From Bacteroidaceae bacterium (lineage in GTDB: Bacteria; Bacteroidota; Bacteroidia; Bacteroidales; Bacteroidaceae), in NCBI GenBank assembly GCA_024688885.1, contig JAILDV010000064.1:1-35854 (forward strand): 35,854 nucleotides of DNA. Reading direction: 5' to 3'. The notes under the pieces are model-generated. The model did not search any database, was not told where the DNA came from, and saw only the letters and a list, made by a program, of their open reading frames with translations. This document shows, in pieces, positions 15,958-24,871 of the stretch. The translations under genes and the position numbers were made by a program. Numbering within the stretch: the stretch's first letter is position 1; every line of letters starts with the position of its first letter.

Positions 15958-17931
15958 TTACAGGCGGTTGATATTCCAGCGGACGCCGATATATCCCATG
16001 GCGCCATGTACGGGTCCCCACACCAATGTGGGGTCGAAAGTGCTGCTCCAAGGTGTTTCAGCATCTACGATGGTCTGACGCTGACGGAAGCCTGTCAGAT
16101 TCTCGCCTCCGATGTAGATGGAGAAATGTCGGAACCAACGGGTGACCTGTGCATTCAACTGCTGGTAGGCGTGGAAAGACGTGTGGCTGTCGGTTGTCAG
16201 CCTGCCGTCATCCATGGTCTCGAAATGGTGGGGTATTCTCCCGCCTCCGTTCAATTGTAGGGTTACATCAAACTGCCACAGTTCCAAAGGAGTCTTGTAG
16301 CTCAGTGTGACAAGCCCCTTATACCGACTGGTCAACGGTTTCTGCATCAGCCGTCCGTCATAGGTGGTCTTCACGTCGTTCAGACGATAGGCAGCCATGA
16401 GTTCCAGTCCCTCCATGAGGGGGTAGGAGGCATCCAGCTGAAACGTGTTGGAATAGGAACGCCCTTGCAGGTTGGTGATACGAAGCAAAGTGGGGTCGCT
16501 GTCATAGTCGATGATGGCTTGTTGGTGAAAATGGGTGTGGTAGTATTCAGCATTGAGTTTCAAGGTCTTGCCCCATAGAGGAATGTAGAAGGCGGAACTG
16601 ATGCCGTAGTTCCATGCCTGTTCCTGCTGCAAATCGTCAATGAGGAGGGTGCGTCCGCTGGCGAGGAGGTAGGTGTTTTCTGCCAAAGCATGTACTGTAC
16701 GGTAGCCTTTGCCGGCAGACAGACGAAGTGTGAGGAAGTCAGCAGGAGTGTACTTGAGATGAAATCGTGGGGTGACGAATGTGCCATGCCTGTTGCTGTG
16801 GTCGGTGCGGAGACCTGCCATGGCGACGAGTTTGTTGTGAAAGTTGAAAGTGTACTGGGCGTAGATGCCAGGGGTGCTTTCTTGGTCGTCTTTGGTCAGG
16901 TAGTCGTGATTGAAGGAAAAACCAGCAGAGAGATTGTGCTCTTCGGTAAAGTTGGTCTCGAACATCAGTTGTGCGTATGCCGTCTTTTCGTCCACTTGAT
17001 AGGTCTTGTTGCCATAGTGTGCATCAACCTTGTGCAGCGAGGCATTGCCCATCAGAGCGATGTTGGTGCCATGTTCTGCATTGAGAATGAAGGCATGCTT
17101 CATGTAGCCCTCATATCGGTCGGTTTCCACACCAATGGTGTAGCGGTGGTGGTTGCTGGGAGCGGTGTGGTGGGTCTGTCCTCCATCCCGTTTCTCCTTC
17201 AGCAAAGAAAGTCCTCCATGAAAGAGATACCGTTCTCCCTTCCATTTCCAGCGGTTTTGCAGGTTCCATTGCCGTACGTTCGGCTGGTCAAGAAAACTGT
17301 CATCGTTCTCGTCGTGGTGTCCCCAATCGTCTTGGTAGTGCAGTAGCAGTTCTGTGCTCAGATGACTGTCCAAATGGACGTTCCCCTCCGCATTTGCCTC
17401 AAAACGGCTCAAGGTATTGCCATATAGGTTGACGCTCATACCCTGCTCCGCATCAGGTTTCAGATACTCTACGTCTATCTGTCCTGTAATGCTCTCATGA
17501 CCGTTCTTGACAGATGATGCACCTTTGGAAACCTGAATGCTGTTCATCCATGTCCCAGGCACATAGTCGAGCGCATAAGGGGATGCTGCCCCCCGAAAGT
17601 TGGGCAGGTTCTCTGTGAGCATCTGCACATAAGTGCCGCTCAATCCTAATAGTTTGATTTGCTTGGCTCCAGTCGTGGCATCCGAATAATTCACATCGAC
17701 CGATGGATTGGTGGTGAAACTCTCGCCCAAATTGCAGCATGCAGCCTTGAAGAGTTCTGTCTGCCCGATTTTTATGCCATTTTCAGCACCGCTCATGCGC
17801 AAGGTGCCACCTTGACGAGCTGTCGCGGTCACATCATCCAGACTCTGCGACTGCAACGTGTCTATTTGCGCCGAGACGAGTAGTCCCTGCATCCAGATGG
17901 CTCCAGCCAGAAGATGTCTTGTGTTCATCAT
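15958..17931 (-). CDS. TonB-dependent receptor, metal-associated type, paired with an HMA protein
   Basis: This 657-residue outer-membrane receptor has a signal peptide ending near VSAQ (about 18-22), no carboxypeptidase-like N-domain, a plug and a barrel ending VRWNINRL. The plug holds a Cys-Cys pair at 65-66 (KAACCNLGESF), then NPSVDVNYSDATTGAKQIKLLGLSG, segments I associate with the Bacteroidota receptor type that neighbours HMA-domain proteins. His-rich stretches (HHDENDD, HHTAPSNHH) are present in loops. A heavy metal such as copper is the likely ligand, inferred from the downstream HMA gene. Promoter -7 box at 17949-17956 leaves a leader of only about 10 nt. Start 17928 (second Met) is also possible. 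Confidence 0.82.
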   Translation of the reverse strand: MMNTRHLLAGAIWMQGLLVSAQIDTLQSQSLDDVTATARQGGTLRMSGAENGIKIGQTELFKAACCNLGESFTTNPSVDVNYSDATTGAKQIKLLGLSGTYVQMLTENLPNFRGAASPYALDYVPGTWMNSIQVSKGASSVKNGHESITGQIDVEYLKPDAEQGMSVNLYGNTLSRFEANAEGNVHLDSHLSTELLLHYQDDWGHHDENDDSFLDQPNVRQWNLQNRWKWKGERYLFHGGLSLLKEKRDGGQTHHTAPSNHHRYTIGVETDRYEGYMKHAFILNAEHGTNIALMGNASLHKVDAHYGNKTYQVDEKTAYAQLMFETNFTEEHNLSAGFSFNHDYLTKDDQESTPGIYAQYTFNFHNKLVAMAGLRTDHSNRHGTFVTPRFHLKYTPADFLTLRLSAGKGYRTVHALAENTYLLASGRTLLIDDLQQEQAWNYGISSAFYIPLWGKTLKLNAEYYHTHFHQQAIIDYDSDPTLLRITNLQGRSYSNTFQLDASYPLMEGLELMAAYRLNDVKTTYDGRLMQKPLTSRYKGLVTLSYKTPLELWQFDVTLQLNGGGRIPHHFETMDDGRLTTDSHTSFHAYQQLNAQVTRWFRHFSIYIGGENLTGFRQRQTIVDAETPWSSTFDPTLVWGPVHGAMGYIGVRWNINRL

Positions 17932-17948
17932 TGTCGTGTTTTATGGCG

Positions 17949-17956
17949 CAAAGGTA
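17949..17956 (-). promoter_or_regulatory. -7 box of the HMA-associated TonB receptor
   Basis: TACCTTTG on the minus strand, 18 bp before the start codon. I do not see a good -33 element. Confidence 0.65.
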
Positions 17957-18015
17957 CGACTTTTCTTGTAACAGTTGAGGTAAATGTCTGTTAAAGAATG
18001 CTATTTGTGCTTTGA

Positions 18016-18055
18016 AAACAAAAAAACAGGGGCGCTTCGTCGCGAAGAACCCCTG
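18016..18055 (-). terminator. Intrinsic terminator of the SusD/lipoprotein transcript
   Basis: Stem CAGGGG / CCCCTG with an inner CTTCG/CGAAG pairing. On the minus strand it is followed by a long T-run (complement of 18016-18026). It lies about 130 nt after the lipoprotein stop; the AT-rich interval 18056-18186 shows nothing else. Confidence 0.85.
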
Positions 18056-18186
18056 CTCAAATTGATGAGTCTAATATCGTTCGTTATTTTTTAATTATGG
18101 CATCATGATTTATTCCATCGTTTTTTGTAGAAATGTTAAGTATTAACCTCGTATAAACTAATCTATCCTAATTGATATCTTATGAC

Positions 18187-18669
18187 TTATTTCTTTCCTG
18201 CAAACTCGAAGTCCCAAAGGACGGTGTTTGCATGATTGAGGTGAAGGGTGAAGCTCAGTGCCCCGGTTTTGTTCAGCGTTCCATTCAGATGGGCGGTGAA
18301 TTCTAAGATGTTGGGGTTTCTGTGCTTGGTGTCGCTCGCCGCATAACTCACAATCTTGGCTCCTGCCTCCTCTGCCTCGAAGATGTAGCCTTCTTCAGTC
18401 TCCAGCAGTTTCACATTCTTTAGAACCATAGGTGAGTATTCGGAATTCCCACTGGGTATGACGGGTGTGACTGAGATGTCGTAGGTGCCGTTATCATTGG
18501 CAGTGATGACAGAGGCGTCCTCCCGTGTGCCGAGAGTTGGAGAAACGTAGGTTCCTTGGTATGAACCAGCTACGGTGTATGCAGCATTGTCATCGTCTTT
18601 GCTGCACGATACGATGGTGGTGCTCAGCAGTGTAACTGCGGCCAACAGAATTGATGGGATGATTTTCAT
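18187..18669 (-). CDS. Small calycin-like lipoprotein
   Basis: This 160-residue lipoprotein has a hydrophobic signal with lipobox TIVSC (Cys22) followed by SKDDDN. The mature part is beta-rich (GSYQGTYVSPTLG; FEAEEAGAKIVSYAA; TAHLNGTLNKTGALSFTL) and resembles the calycin-like or lipocalin-like lipoproteins often encoded beside SusC/SusD pairs in Bacteroidota. ATG 18669 is chosen because the signal peptide begins there; the longer ORF from 18741 adds unlikely sequence. It lies 116 bp after SusD without an obvious promoter and is probably the last gene of that unit. Function is unknown. Confidence 0.7.
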   Translation of the reverse strand: MKIIPSILLAAVTLLSTTIVSCSKDDDNAAYTVAGSYQGTYVSPTLGTREDASVITANDNGTYDISVTPVIPSGNSEYSPMVLKNVKLLETEEGYIFEAEEAGAKIVSYAASDTKHRNPNILEFTAHLNGTLNKTGALSFTLHLNHANTVLWDFEFAGKK

Positions 18670-18785
18670 AAGGCGTCGCGTTTTATTTTGTGTGGATAAA
18701 TAAGGGCTGACACACGGTAGCTGCATGCCAGCCCTCTTCATAAACTATTAACTCTAAAATATCTGATTATATGGCCAAATGCTTA

Positions 18786-20453
18786 TTAATAACCAGGATT
18801 CTGTGGTGTGATGTGGAGATCTTCACCTGTCAGACCTGTTGGAATGGGCTGACGGTAGTGCTTGCCGCGCACGTTGTCATACTTGGCGTGCAGGTGCTTG
18901 TAAACCTTGGCGAAGAATGCGCTGACTTCGTTTCCATCCTTGCCTGTAGCACCAGCTGTCTTGTAGGAATCGTCGAAGTGCTTGTAGGTTGACACCTCCT
19001 TGACAGACTTGATGTAGTCCTTCCAACGATAGTGGTTGATGAGGTCGAACTGCTCATAAGTGAATTCATAATCCCACTCACGCTTGATCTGGTCGAAGGT
19101 TGGTGCGCTGACAGTGGCGATTCCGGCACGGATGCGGAGCTGGTTGAATGGCTCTGCTGCCTCGCTGTTGCGACCTAACTGCACGAGGGCTTCAGCTTTG
19201 ATGAGGAGCACTTCGGCATAGCGAATCTCAATGCGGTCAATAGAGTTGTACTTGATTTCACCATCTTCAAACTCTGAACCTTCGTAGCTCTGGTCCACGC
19301 CCTTACCGTTGATGGGTGTATAGATGGGTGAGTAGTAGGTGTAGGTATTACCGTCTCTTGAGTTGTAGAGTTCGATAAAGTATGTCTTGGCCAAACGCTT
19401 GTCGTTGGGGAACTCAGCCTTCCAGTTGTCGTAGAGGTCATCGTCAGCCACTTCGGTGTGGTTGTCCTGGAATCCCTGACCGAACTGACCGTTCTGGAAT
19501 GGGAAAGTCCATGAGCAGTGGGTTTGGTGGTTGCCCTGTGCATCTTGCCTGTCACCGTCGTGAGCGATGGTGAAGAGATGCTCGTTGGTCTTGCGCTTGT
19601 TCGACTCATACTCGCGACCGAAGAGCTTGGAGTAGTCGGAATCGAGGGCGAGTTTGCCGCTGTTGATGACCTTGTTGGCATATTCTACAGCCTTCTGTAG
19701 TTTGGCATCGTCCTTGCTGAAAGCAGGGTCGGTCTGCGTGTTGGCGATGGCTGCCACTTCCTGTTGTGAGAGTGGCTTGTCACCCCAGAAGAGATAAGCA
19801 CGTGCGAGGAGTCCCTGAGCTGCCTGCTTGGATGGAGTGCGTGGGTCGCCATCGTAGTCCTTCAGCAGTGATTCGGCAGCTGTCAAATCGCTGATAATCT
19901 GCTCGAATACCTTGTCGATGCTCTGACGCTCGGTGGTGCTGCCACCTTTCTCCGTGAATACTGGAACCTCACCCCAGAGCTGCGTCAATTTCAGATACGC
20001 AAGACCACGTAGCAATTTGGCCTTACCAATGGCTGCGTTATAACCAGCCTGCGTCACTTTCCCTTGCGTTTTGGCCTTGTCAATGGCAGCGATGTTCTCG
20101 TTCAGTTCGGTGATGCCGAGGAAGAGGTGGTTGAAGATTTTCACTTGATACCAAGTACCTGGCTCTTGTTCCAGACGGCTCACCACAGGTCCTGCCTCTC
20201 CTTCCTCACCCTCGAAAGAGATGAGTTTGTTTGTGGCACTCTCAATGATGAAAGTGAACGAAGAGCTGAGTGGCTGCCAGTGGGAATAGACGCCGTTGAC
20301 CAGCGATAGAGCACTGGCATCGTCTTCCACTACGTTTTCATCTGTCACCTGATTGTTGTTACCGTTGTTGTCATCATCATCGCTTGAGCATGATGAGAAC
20401 CCTGTCAAGAGGGTTGTTGCCGCAATGGCGGCGAGGAAAAATGTCTTTTTCAT
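18786..20453 (-). CDS. SusD/RagB-family nutrient-binding lipoprotein
   Basis: This 555-residue outer-membrane lipoprotein is the surface lid partner of the SusC-like channel. The lipobox is at GFSSC (Cys22), followed by SSDDDDNNG. The sequence has typical SusD segments: the N-terminal helical repeats (GKAKLLRGLAYLKLTQLWGEVP, ARAYLFWGDK), the central variable ligand region and the C-terminal IEIRYAEVLLIKAEALVQLG, then REWDYEFTYEQFDLINHYRW. Unusually, it has its own promoter (20528-20585) and is separated from the susC-like gene by a perfect terminator (20586-20619). The ligand is unknown; the neighbouring PstS-like protein hints at something other than a glycan. Confidence 0.92.
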   Translation of the reverse strand: MKKTFFLAAIAATTLLTGFSSCSSDDDDNNGNNNQVTDENVVEDDASALSLVNGVYSHWQPLSSSFTFIIESATNKLISFEGEEGEAGPVVSRLEQEPGTWYQVKIFNHLFLGITELNENIAAIDKAKTQGKVTQAGYNAAIGKAKLLRGLAYLKLTQLWGEVPVFTEKGGSTTERQSIDKVFEQIISDLTAAESLLKDYDGDPRTPSKQAAQGLLARAYLFWGDKPLSQQEVAAIANTQTDPAFSKDDAKLQKAVEYANKVINSGKLALDSDYSKLFGREYESNKRKTNEHLFTIAHDGDRQDAQGNHQTHCSWTFPFQNGQFGQGFQDNHTEVADDDLYDNWKAEFPNDKRLAKTYFIELYNSRDGNTYTYYSPIYTPINGKGVDQSYEGSEFEDGEIKYNSIDRIEIRYAEVLLIKAEALVQLGRNSEAAEPFNQLRIRAGIATVSAPTFDQIKREWDYEFTYEQFDLINHYRWKDYIKSVKEVSTYKHFDDSYKTAGATGKDGNEVSAFFAKVYKHLHAKYDNVRGKHYRQPIPTGLTGEDLHITPQNPGY

Positions 20454-20527
20454 TTTTTTCTCCTTTCTTTTTTTACCTTATTAAATTGTTTGTCGTGTTT
20501 AATTCTATGTTGTTTTGAAATCTGGTG

Positions 20528-20585
20528 CAAAGGTACGGACATTTCGCCTACCCCGAAATCCCGATGATGTGGTATTCATGTACCA
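20528..20585 (-). promoter_or_regulatory. Promoter of the SusD-like gene with upstream TGGTA element
   Basis: TACCTTTG (-7) at 20528-20535 and TTTC (-33) at 20555-20558, spaced 19 bp. TGGTA lies at 20581-20585, 50 nt upstream, and here forms a full inverted repeat TGGTA-N6-TACCA (20570-20585). Confidence 0.75.
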
Positions 20586-20619
20586 AAAGAATGGTAGGGC
20601 GTTTGCCCTACCATTCTTT
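20586..20619 (-). terminator. Intrinsic terminator between the SusC-like and SusD-like genes
   Basis: Perfect 15-bp stem AAAGAATGGTAGGGC / GCCCTACCATTCTTT with a 4-nt loop, ending in TTTT on the minus strand. It begins 8 bp after the susC-like stop codon. Confidence 0.85.
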
Positions 20620-20626
20620 AAGTGAT

Positions 20627-23600
20627 TTATAATGTGATATTTACACCGAATGTAAATGTGCGTGCCGATGGGTAGGCTCCGCTGTCTGTTCCGCTGCTCA
20701 CCTCGGGATCATAGCCCTTGTAGGGGGTGATGGTGAAGAGGTTGGTCGCGGTGGCATAGATGCGAACGGATGCAGGGAAGGTTTTAGGAAGGCGTGGACG
20801 GTAACCGATGGTCAAGTTGCGAAGTTTGAGATAGGAAGCACTCTGCACATAGCGATCATCTATGTAGGAGAAAGGACGTGAGGTGGAGGCGAGTGGAAGG
20901 CTGTTGCTGCCGTTGGTAGGTGTCCATGCATCCAGCACGGTGTTCAGCACATTATAGGAGTCGCCTGTCTGTTCCAATCTTCTGCCGAGGGCGTTGTATA
21001 TCTTGGCTCCGTGACTGCCGGCAAAGGTGATGCTGAAGTCGAGCTCGCGCCATTGTACTTGTGTGGAGAAACCATAGGTGAGGTCTGGCTGGATGCTGCC
21101 AAGAACCTGGCGGTCGTAGCCATCAATCTTGCCATCATGGTTAGCATCGGCAAACTTCGCGTCACCAGCTTTGGGGGTCTGACCATTCACAGTGGGGAGC
21201 TTAGTCACATCTTCACCATTCTGAACAATGCCCACGAATTTCAAACCATAGAACGAACCGAGTGCCTCACCCTTTCGCAGAATTTGTTGGTTATCTGCTC
21301 CCAGAATGACATCGTTGGTTTTACCCATGTCGGTGATGCTGTTCTTGTTGTGGGCGATGTTGGCAGAGGCTGTCCAGTTGAGGTGGCGACGCTTGAGCAG
21401 CGTGCCATTCACAGCCAATTCAATACCCTTGTTCTCCACATTGCCCACGTTCTGTAACTGGCTAGTCACACCACTGGCGAAGCCCATTGGCACGTTGAGC
21501 AGGAGGTCAGAGGTCTTCTTATAGTAGAGGTCGAGCACAAAGTTGAGCCGTCCATTCCAAAGTCCGAGATCAGCACCCAGATTGTATGAGGCAGTGGTCT
21601 CCCATTTCAGGTTGCTGTTGGCGGAGTTCTTCTTCGCATAGCTGGACGAACCTGCATAGGAACCTGTGGCATAGGACGTGGTGAAGGCATAGTCGCTGAT
21701 TTCCTGATTACCCACCAAACCACCCGTCAGACGCAGTTTCAGGTAGTCGAGGTTCCGTACGCTTGCCAAGAAGTTCTCCTTGTCAACGTTCCATGAAAGT
21801 CCGAGTGATGGGAAGTAACCCCAACGGTGGTTCTTGGAGAAACGGCTGGATCTGTCAGCACGGAAGGTGGCTGTGGCATTGTAGCGGTCGAGCAGGGTGT
21901 AGTTGACACGTGCAATGATGCTGTTGAGGGTCGATTCCACGATGCCCGTCTGTGGGGTGTAGATGCCCGAGCCATCACCCAAATTATATTGCTTCAGTGT
22001 CTCGTTGGTGAAGTGGTTGGTGCGGATACTGCTGTGGGTGGAAGTCGTGTTCTGCTTCGTGTAGCCTGCCAACGCATCAATCTGGTGAATGCCCAGTTCC
22101 TTATTATAAGATAATGTGTATTCCTGCTGCCACACGTCCGTCTGTCGATTACCTGTACCACCGATACCCTGTGTCGCCAATCCCAACGAGGTGTAAGCGC
22201 CCGAGAAGTAGTTCTGCGTGAGTTTCTCGCTGCTCAGTCCCACTGTGGCTTTCAAGGTGAAATCGCCCAACTTGTAACTTGCCCACACATTGGAGAGCAG
22301 GTAGTTGTTCACGTTCTCTGCCACACTCTCCTTGAGGTCATAGACGGGATTGGCAGCATGGTCGCCAATGGCGAAATAAGCATATTCGTAAGGGTTCGTG
22401 AAATTGTAGGAACCATCGGCATTATAGACGCTGATGACGGGAGGCATGAGCAGGGCATACACAAAGCTGTTGGTGATGCCAGCAGAGTAGGGCGATGAGT
22501 TGAACACCTGTTCCTCGGTGGTGGTCAAGCCCTGCTGCTTGCTACGTCCGTAGGTGGTGTTGATGCCAAACTTCAAGTTCTTTTGCAGTTCCCACTCCAC
22601 GTTGGTGTGGAAGTTGTAGCGTTGGAATCCCGAATTGAGCACGATGCCGTCTTGGTCGGTGTAGTTGGCGGAGAAGGCGTAGCGGCTCTTGTCGGTGCTG
22701 CCATTGATGGAGAGTTCGTGTGCCTGCTGAACGGCTGTCCTGAGCACGGCATCCTGCCAGTCTGTTCCTTTGCCGAGTGCCTTGATTTGTTCGTCGGTAT
22801 AGCCTCCCTTGTTGCTGAAATAGGTCTTCTGAAACTGTGCCCATTCGGAAGCGTTGAGCAGGTCGAGGTGCTTGCTCACACTGCTCAGCCCGATGCTGTA
22901 GCCATAGGAGATGTGGGCTTTCTTCTCACCCAACTTTCCCTTTTTGGTGGTGATGAGGATGACTCCGTTGGCTCCTCGTGAACCGTAGATGGCGGTGGCA
23001 CTCACGTCTTTCAGCACTTCGATGCTCTCGATGTCGTTGGGGTTGATGGTGGCAAGCGGATTGAGGCTGCTCTCGATGGCTCCCAATCCTGTCCCGCTGG
23101 AAGAAGCGTCTTTGTAATAGATGAAACCATCGACCACATAAAGGGGTTCGTTGCTGGCATTCACAGAGTTGCCGCCACGGATGCGGATGCTGCTATCGGC
23201 TCCAGGCTGTCCACTGGCTGCAGTCACGTTCAGTCCTGCCACCTGTCCGCTCAAGGCTCCGTCGAGGGTGCTGGCTGTGCTGTTCTCAAACACGTCTGCC
23301 TTGACTGTCACGACCGAACCTGTCAACTGCGTGCGGCTCTGTGTACCATAACCCACCACGACCACGTCATTGAGGTAACTGCGCTTCTCAGTGAGTTTCA
23401 CGTTGATGTCCTCTTCATCGTCATATACGGTGACGGTTTGTGGACGGTAACCTGTGAAACTGATGTTCAATTTGACAGGTAGCGACTTCACATCCAGAGC
23501 GAAGTGTCCGTCAATATCAGTGGTCACACCCTTGCTGTCACCATATTTCACGGTGGCTCCGATGATACTTTCTCCTGTTGCGGCATCCGTAATGGTGCCC

Positions 23601-23677
23601 TGCACTGTTTGCGCCCATGTCGCAAAAGTGGAAGCGACGGTCAGTGCCGCCGCTAAAAACAATCTTTCCTTAATCAT
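20627..23677 (-). CDS. SusC/RagA-family TonB-dependent outer-membrane transporter
   Basis: This is a 1016-residue SusC-like channel. Signal peptide ends near ATWAQ (residue 22). A carboxypeptidase-regulatory-like domain follows (QGTITDAATGESIIGATVKY), then the TonB box VVVVGYGTQ, a plug with the RIRGGNSVNASNEPLYVVDG and SIEVLKDVSATAIYGSRGANG family motifs, and a 22-strand barrel ending FTFGVNITL. Its partner is the SusD-like lipoprotein downstream. The upstream PstS-like gene lies 89 bp away with no promoter in between, so the two probably share the promoter at 24723. A strong terminator follows at once. The imported molecule is not evident from sequence. Confidence 0.93.
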   Translation of the reverse strand: MIKERLFLAAALTVASTFATWAQTVQGTITDAATGESIIGATVKYGDSKGVTTDIDGHFALDVKSLPVKLNISFTGYRPQTVTVYDDEEDINVKLTEKRSYLNDVVVVGYGTQSRTQLTGSVVTVKADVFENSTASTLDGALSGQVAGLNVTAASGQPGADSSIRIRGGNSVNASNEPLYVVDGFIYYKDASSSGTGLGAIESSLNPLATINPNDIESIEVLKDVSATAIYGSRGANGVILITTKKGKLGEKKAHISYGYSIGLSSVSKHLDLLNASEWAQFQKTYFSNKGGYTDEQIKALGKGTDWQDAVLRTAVQQAHELSINGSTDKSRYAFSANYTDQDGIVLNSGFQRYNFHTNVEWELQKNLKFGINTTYGRSKQQGLTTTEEQVFNSSPYSAGITNSFVYALLMPPVISVYNADGSYNFTNPYEYAYFAIGDHAANPVYDLKESVAENVNNYLLSNVWASYKLGDFTLKATVGLSSEKLTQNYFSGAYTSLGLATQGIGGTGNRQTDVWQQEYTLSYNKELGIHQIDALAGYTKQNTTSTHSSIRTNHFTNETLKQYNLGDGSGIYTPQTGIVESTLNSIIARVNYTLLDRYNATATFRADRSSRFSKNHRWGYFPSLGLSWNVDKENFLASVRNLDYLKLRLTGGLVGNQEISDYAFTTSYATGSYAGSSSYAKKNSANSNLKWETTASYNLGADLGLWNGRLNFVLDLYYKKTSDLLLNVPMGFASGVTSQLQNVGNVENKGIELAVNGTLLKRRHLNWTASANIAHNKNSITDMGKTNDVILGADNQQILRKGEALGSFYGLKFVGIVQNGEDVTKLPTVNGQTPKAGDAKFADANHDGKIDGYDRQVLGSIQPDLTYGFSTQVQWRELDFSITFAGSHGAKIYNALGRRLEQTGDSYNVLNTVLDAWTPTNGSNSLPLASTSRPFSYIDDRYVQSASYLKLRNLTIGYRPRLPKTFPASVRIYATATNLFTITPYKGYDPEVSSGTDSGAYPSARTFTFGVNITL

Positions 23678-23766
23678 GTTGTGTGAAGTTTTTTGTGCCA
23701 GCCAAGCGTTGGGCGATTTTTTTAATTCTCAATTGTCAACAATCATCTTTTTATTTTCTCCTTCTT

Positions 23767-24672
23767 TTAATTGTTTTGTGCCAAAAGCTTGAGTTGACTC
23801 TCCACCTCTTTATTGGTCAGATGAAGGAAACCTGCAGCGTGGTTGTACTGTTGCCCGTCGCGGATAATCCACTGGAGGAACTGGTCGATGTCGGTGTCGA
23901 AACTGTTATAGGTGAAACCAATGTCTTCTACAGGGATGAGGTCGATGTCCTCGTTCTCAATCAATTCAAGTGTCTCGTCGAGGTTGCCCGAACGGAGTGC
24001 CTCGCGTTGGCTTGCTTTCACACCGAGGGGCAGCAGCACGAGGTCGCTGCGGAGTGTGCGTGAAGAGAGGTCGTAGAGGTTGCTCAGTGCGTTGAACGTG
24101 ACCGAAGCCTTGTCTTCCTCGATGGCAGAGAGCAGGTAGAGGTCGTCGCCGGCGATGCGGTTTCCGCGCAGGTCATCGATAGTGCGCCCGAAGTGAGAGG
24201 CGAAGATGCCCGACAGGGATGTTTTGCTGCTGCCTGAATAGACAGTGAGCTTGTCCTTCAGCTTGTTGTGCTTGCCCTCCACTTCTTCCTCGTATTCCTC
24301 GTCAAGGTCTTCTGCCGTGAAGAAAAGGTTCTTGATGTCCTTGCTCTTCCACTCCTTCTTCTGGATGTCGTTCAACAGGGGATTCTCAGTGGATGTGACG
24401 GGCAGCAGGGCATAGCGACCTACATAAGTCACGTTCACTCCCTCCTGATGCTGATTCACCAATGTGAGGTCGGCATCTGCATTCTTGCCACTTACAAGGG
24501 CAATCTGCACATCGGGGTTCACCGCCTTGTACCCCTCAATCCATTTCTCCACCAAGGCTTTGCTTGCCTTGTTCACTTTCACGGTGATCACACCGTCGTT
24601 CTGCGCTGTTGCCGCACTTGCCGTCAATGTCACGGCCACTGCTATTGCTGTAAAAAATCCTTTAATCTTCAT
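23767..24672 (-). CDS. Exported PstS-like substrate-binding protein
   Basis: This 301-residue periplasmic protein has a signal peptide (1-24, ending ATAQ) and resembles the PstS phosphate-binding family: KALVEKWIEGYKAVNPDVQIAL near the N-terminus, a VYSGSSKTSLSGIFASHF segment corresponding to the SGSGT loop that holds phosphate in PstS, and a C-terminal QFLQWIIRDGQQYNHAAGFLHL typical of the family. The loop departs from the classical Ser-Gly-Thr pattern, so the ligand may not be phosphate. No ABC permease or ATPase follows; instead the next gene is the SusC-like channel. Its promoter is at 24723-24780. Confidence 0.75.
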   Translation of the reverse strand: MKIKGFFTAIAVAVTLTASAATAQNDGVITVKVNKASKALVEKWIEGYKAVNPDVQIALVSGKNADADLTLVNQHQEGVNVTYVGRYALLPVTSTENPLLNDIQKKEWKSKDIKNLFFTAEDLDEEYEEEVEGKHNKLKDKLTVYSGSSKTSLSGIFASHFGRTIDDLRGNRIAGDDLYLLSAIEEDKASVTFNALSNLYDLSSRTLRSDLVLLPLGVKASQREALRSGNLDETLELIENEDIDLIPVEDIGFTYNSFDTDIDQFLQWIIRDGQQYNHAAGFLHLTNKEVESQLKLLAQNN

Positions 24673-24722
24673 GCTTTTATATTTAATATGTGTAACTTTC
24701 GAGTTGATTTCTGAATCTGGTG

Positions 24723-24780
24723 CAAAGGTACGGAAATTTCACCATGCCCGAAATCACTTTGATGGGGGATATTGCTACCA
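24723..24780 (-). promoter_or_regulatory. Promoter of the PstS-like/SusC-like unit with upstream TGGTA element
   Basis: TACCTTTG (-7) at 24723-24730 and TTTC (-33) at 24750-24753, spaced 19 bp. TGGTA lies at 24776-24780, 50 nt upstream. Confidence 0.75.
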
Positions 24781-24801
24781 TACTTGTGGTAGATACATGA
24801 G

Positions 24802-24840
24802 AAAAAGAGAAGGCTGCAATGTTTGCAACCTTCTCTTTTT
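24802..24840 (-). terminator. Intrinsic terminator after the GH29 gene (symmetric)
   Basis: Stem AAAAAGAGAAGG / CCTTCTCTTTTT with inner TGCAA/TTGCA pairing. The flanking A and T runs make it potentially bidirectional, but only the GH29 gene (stop at 24872) reads into it. Confidence 0.85.
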
Positions 24841-24871
24841 CTTTGACTTGAGCCCAAATATTAATTCTCAA

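Noticed and set aside
23678-23766. TTGACA-like sigma-70 -35 box before the SusC-like gene
   Set aside because: The TTGACAATTGAG sequence belongs to the common AATTGACAATTG repeats, and no TAnnTTTG -7 box follows; Bacteroidota promoters differ from this pattern.
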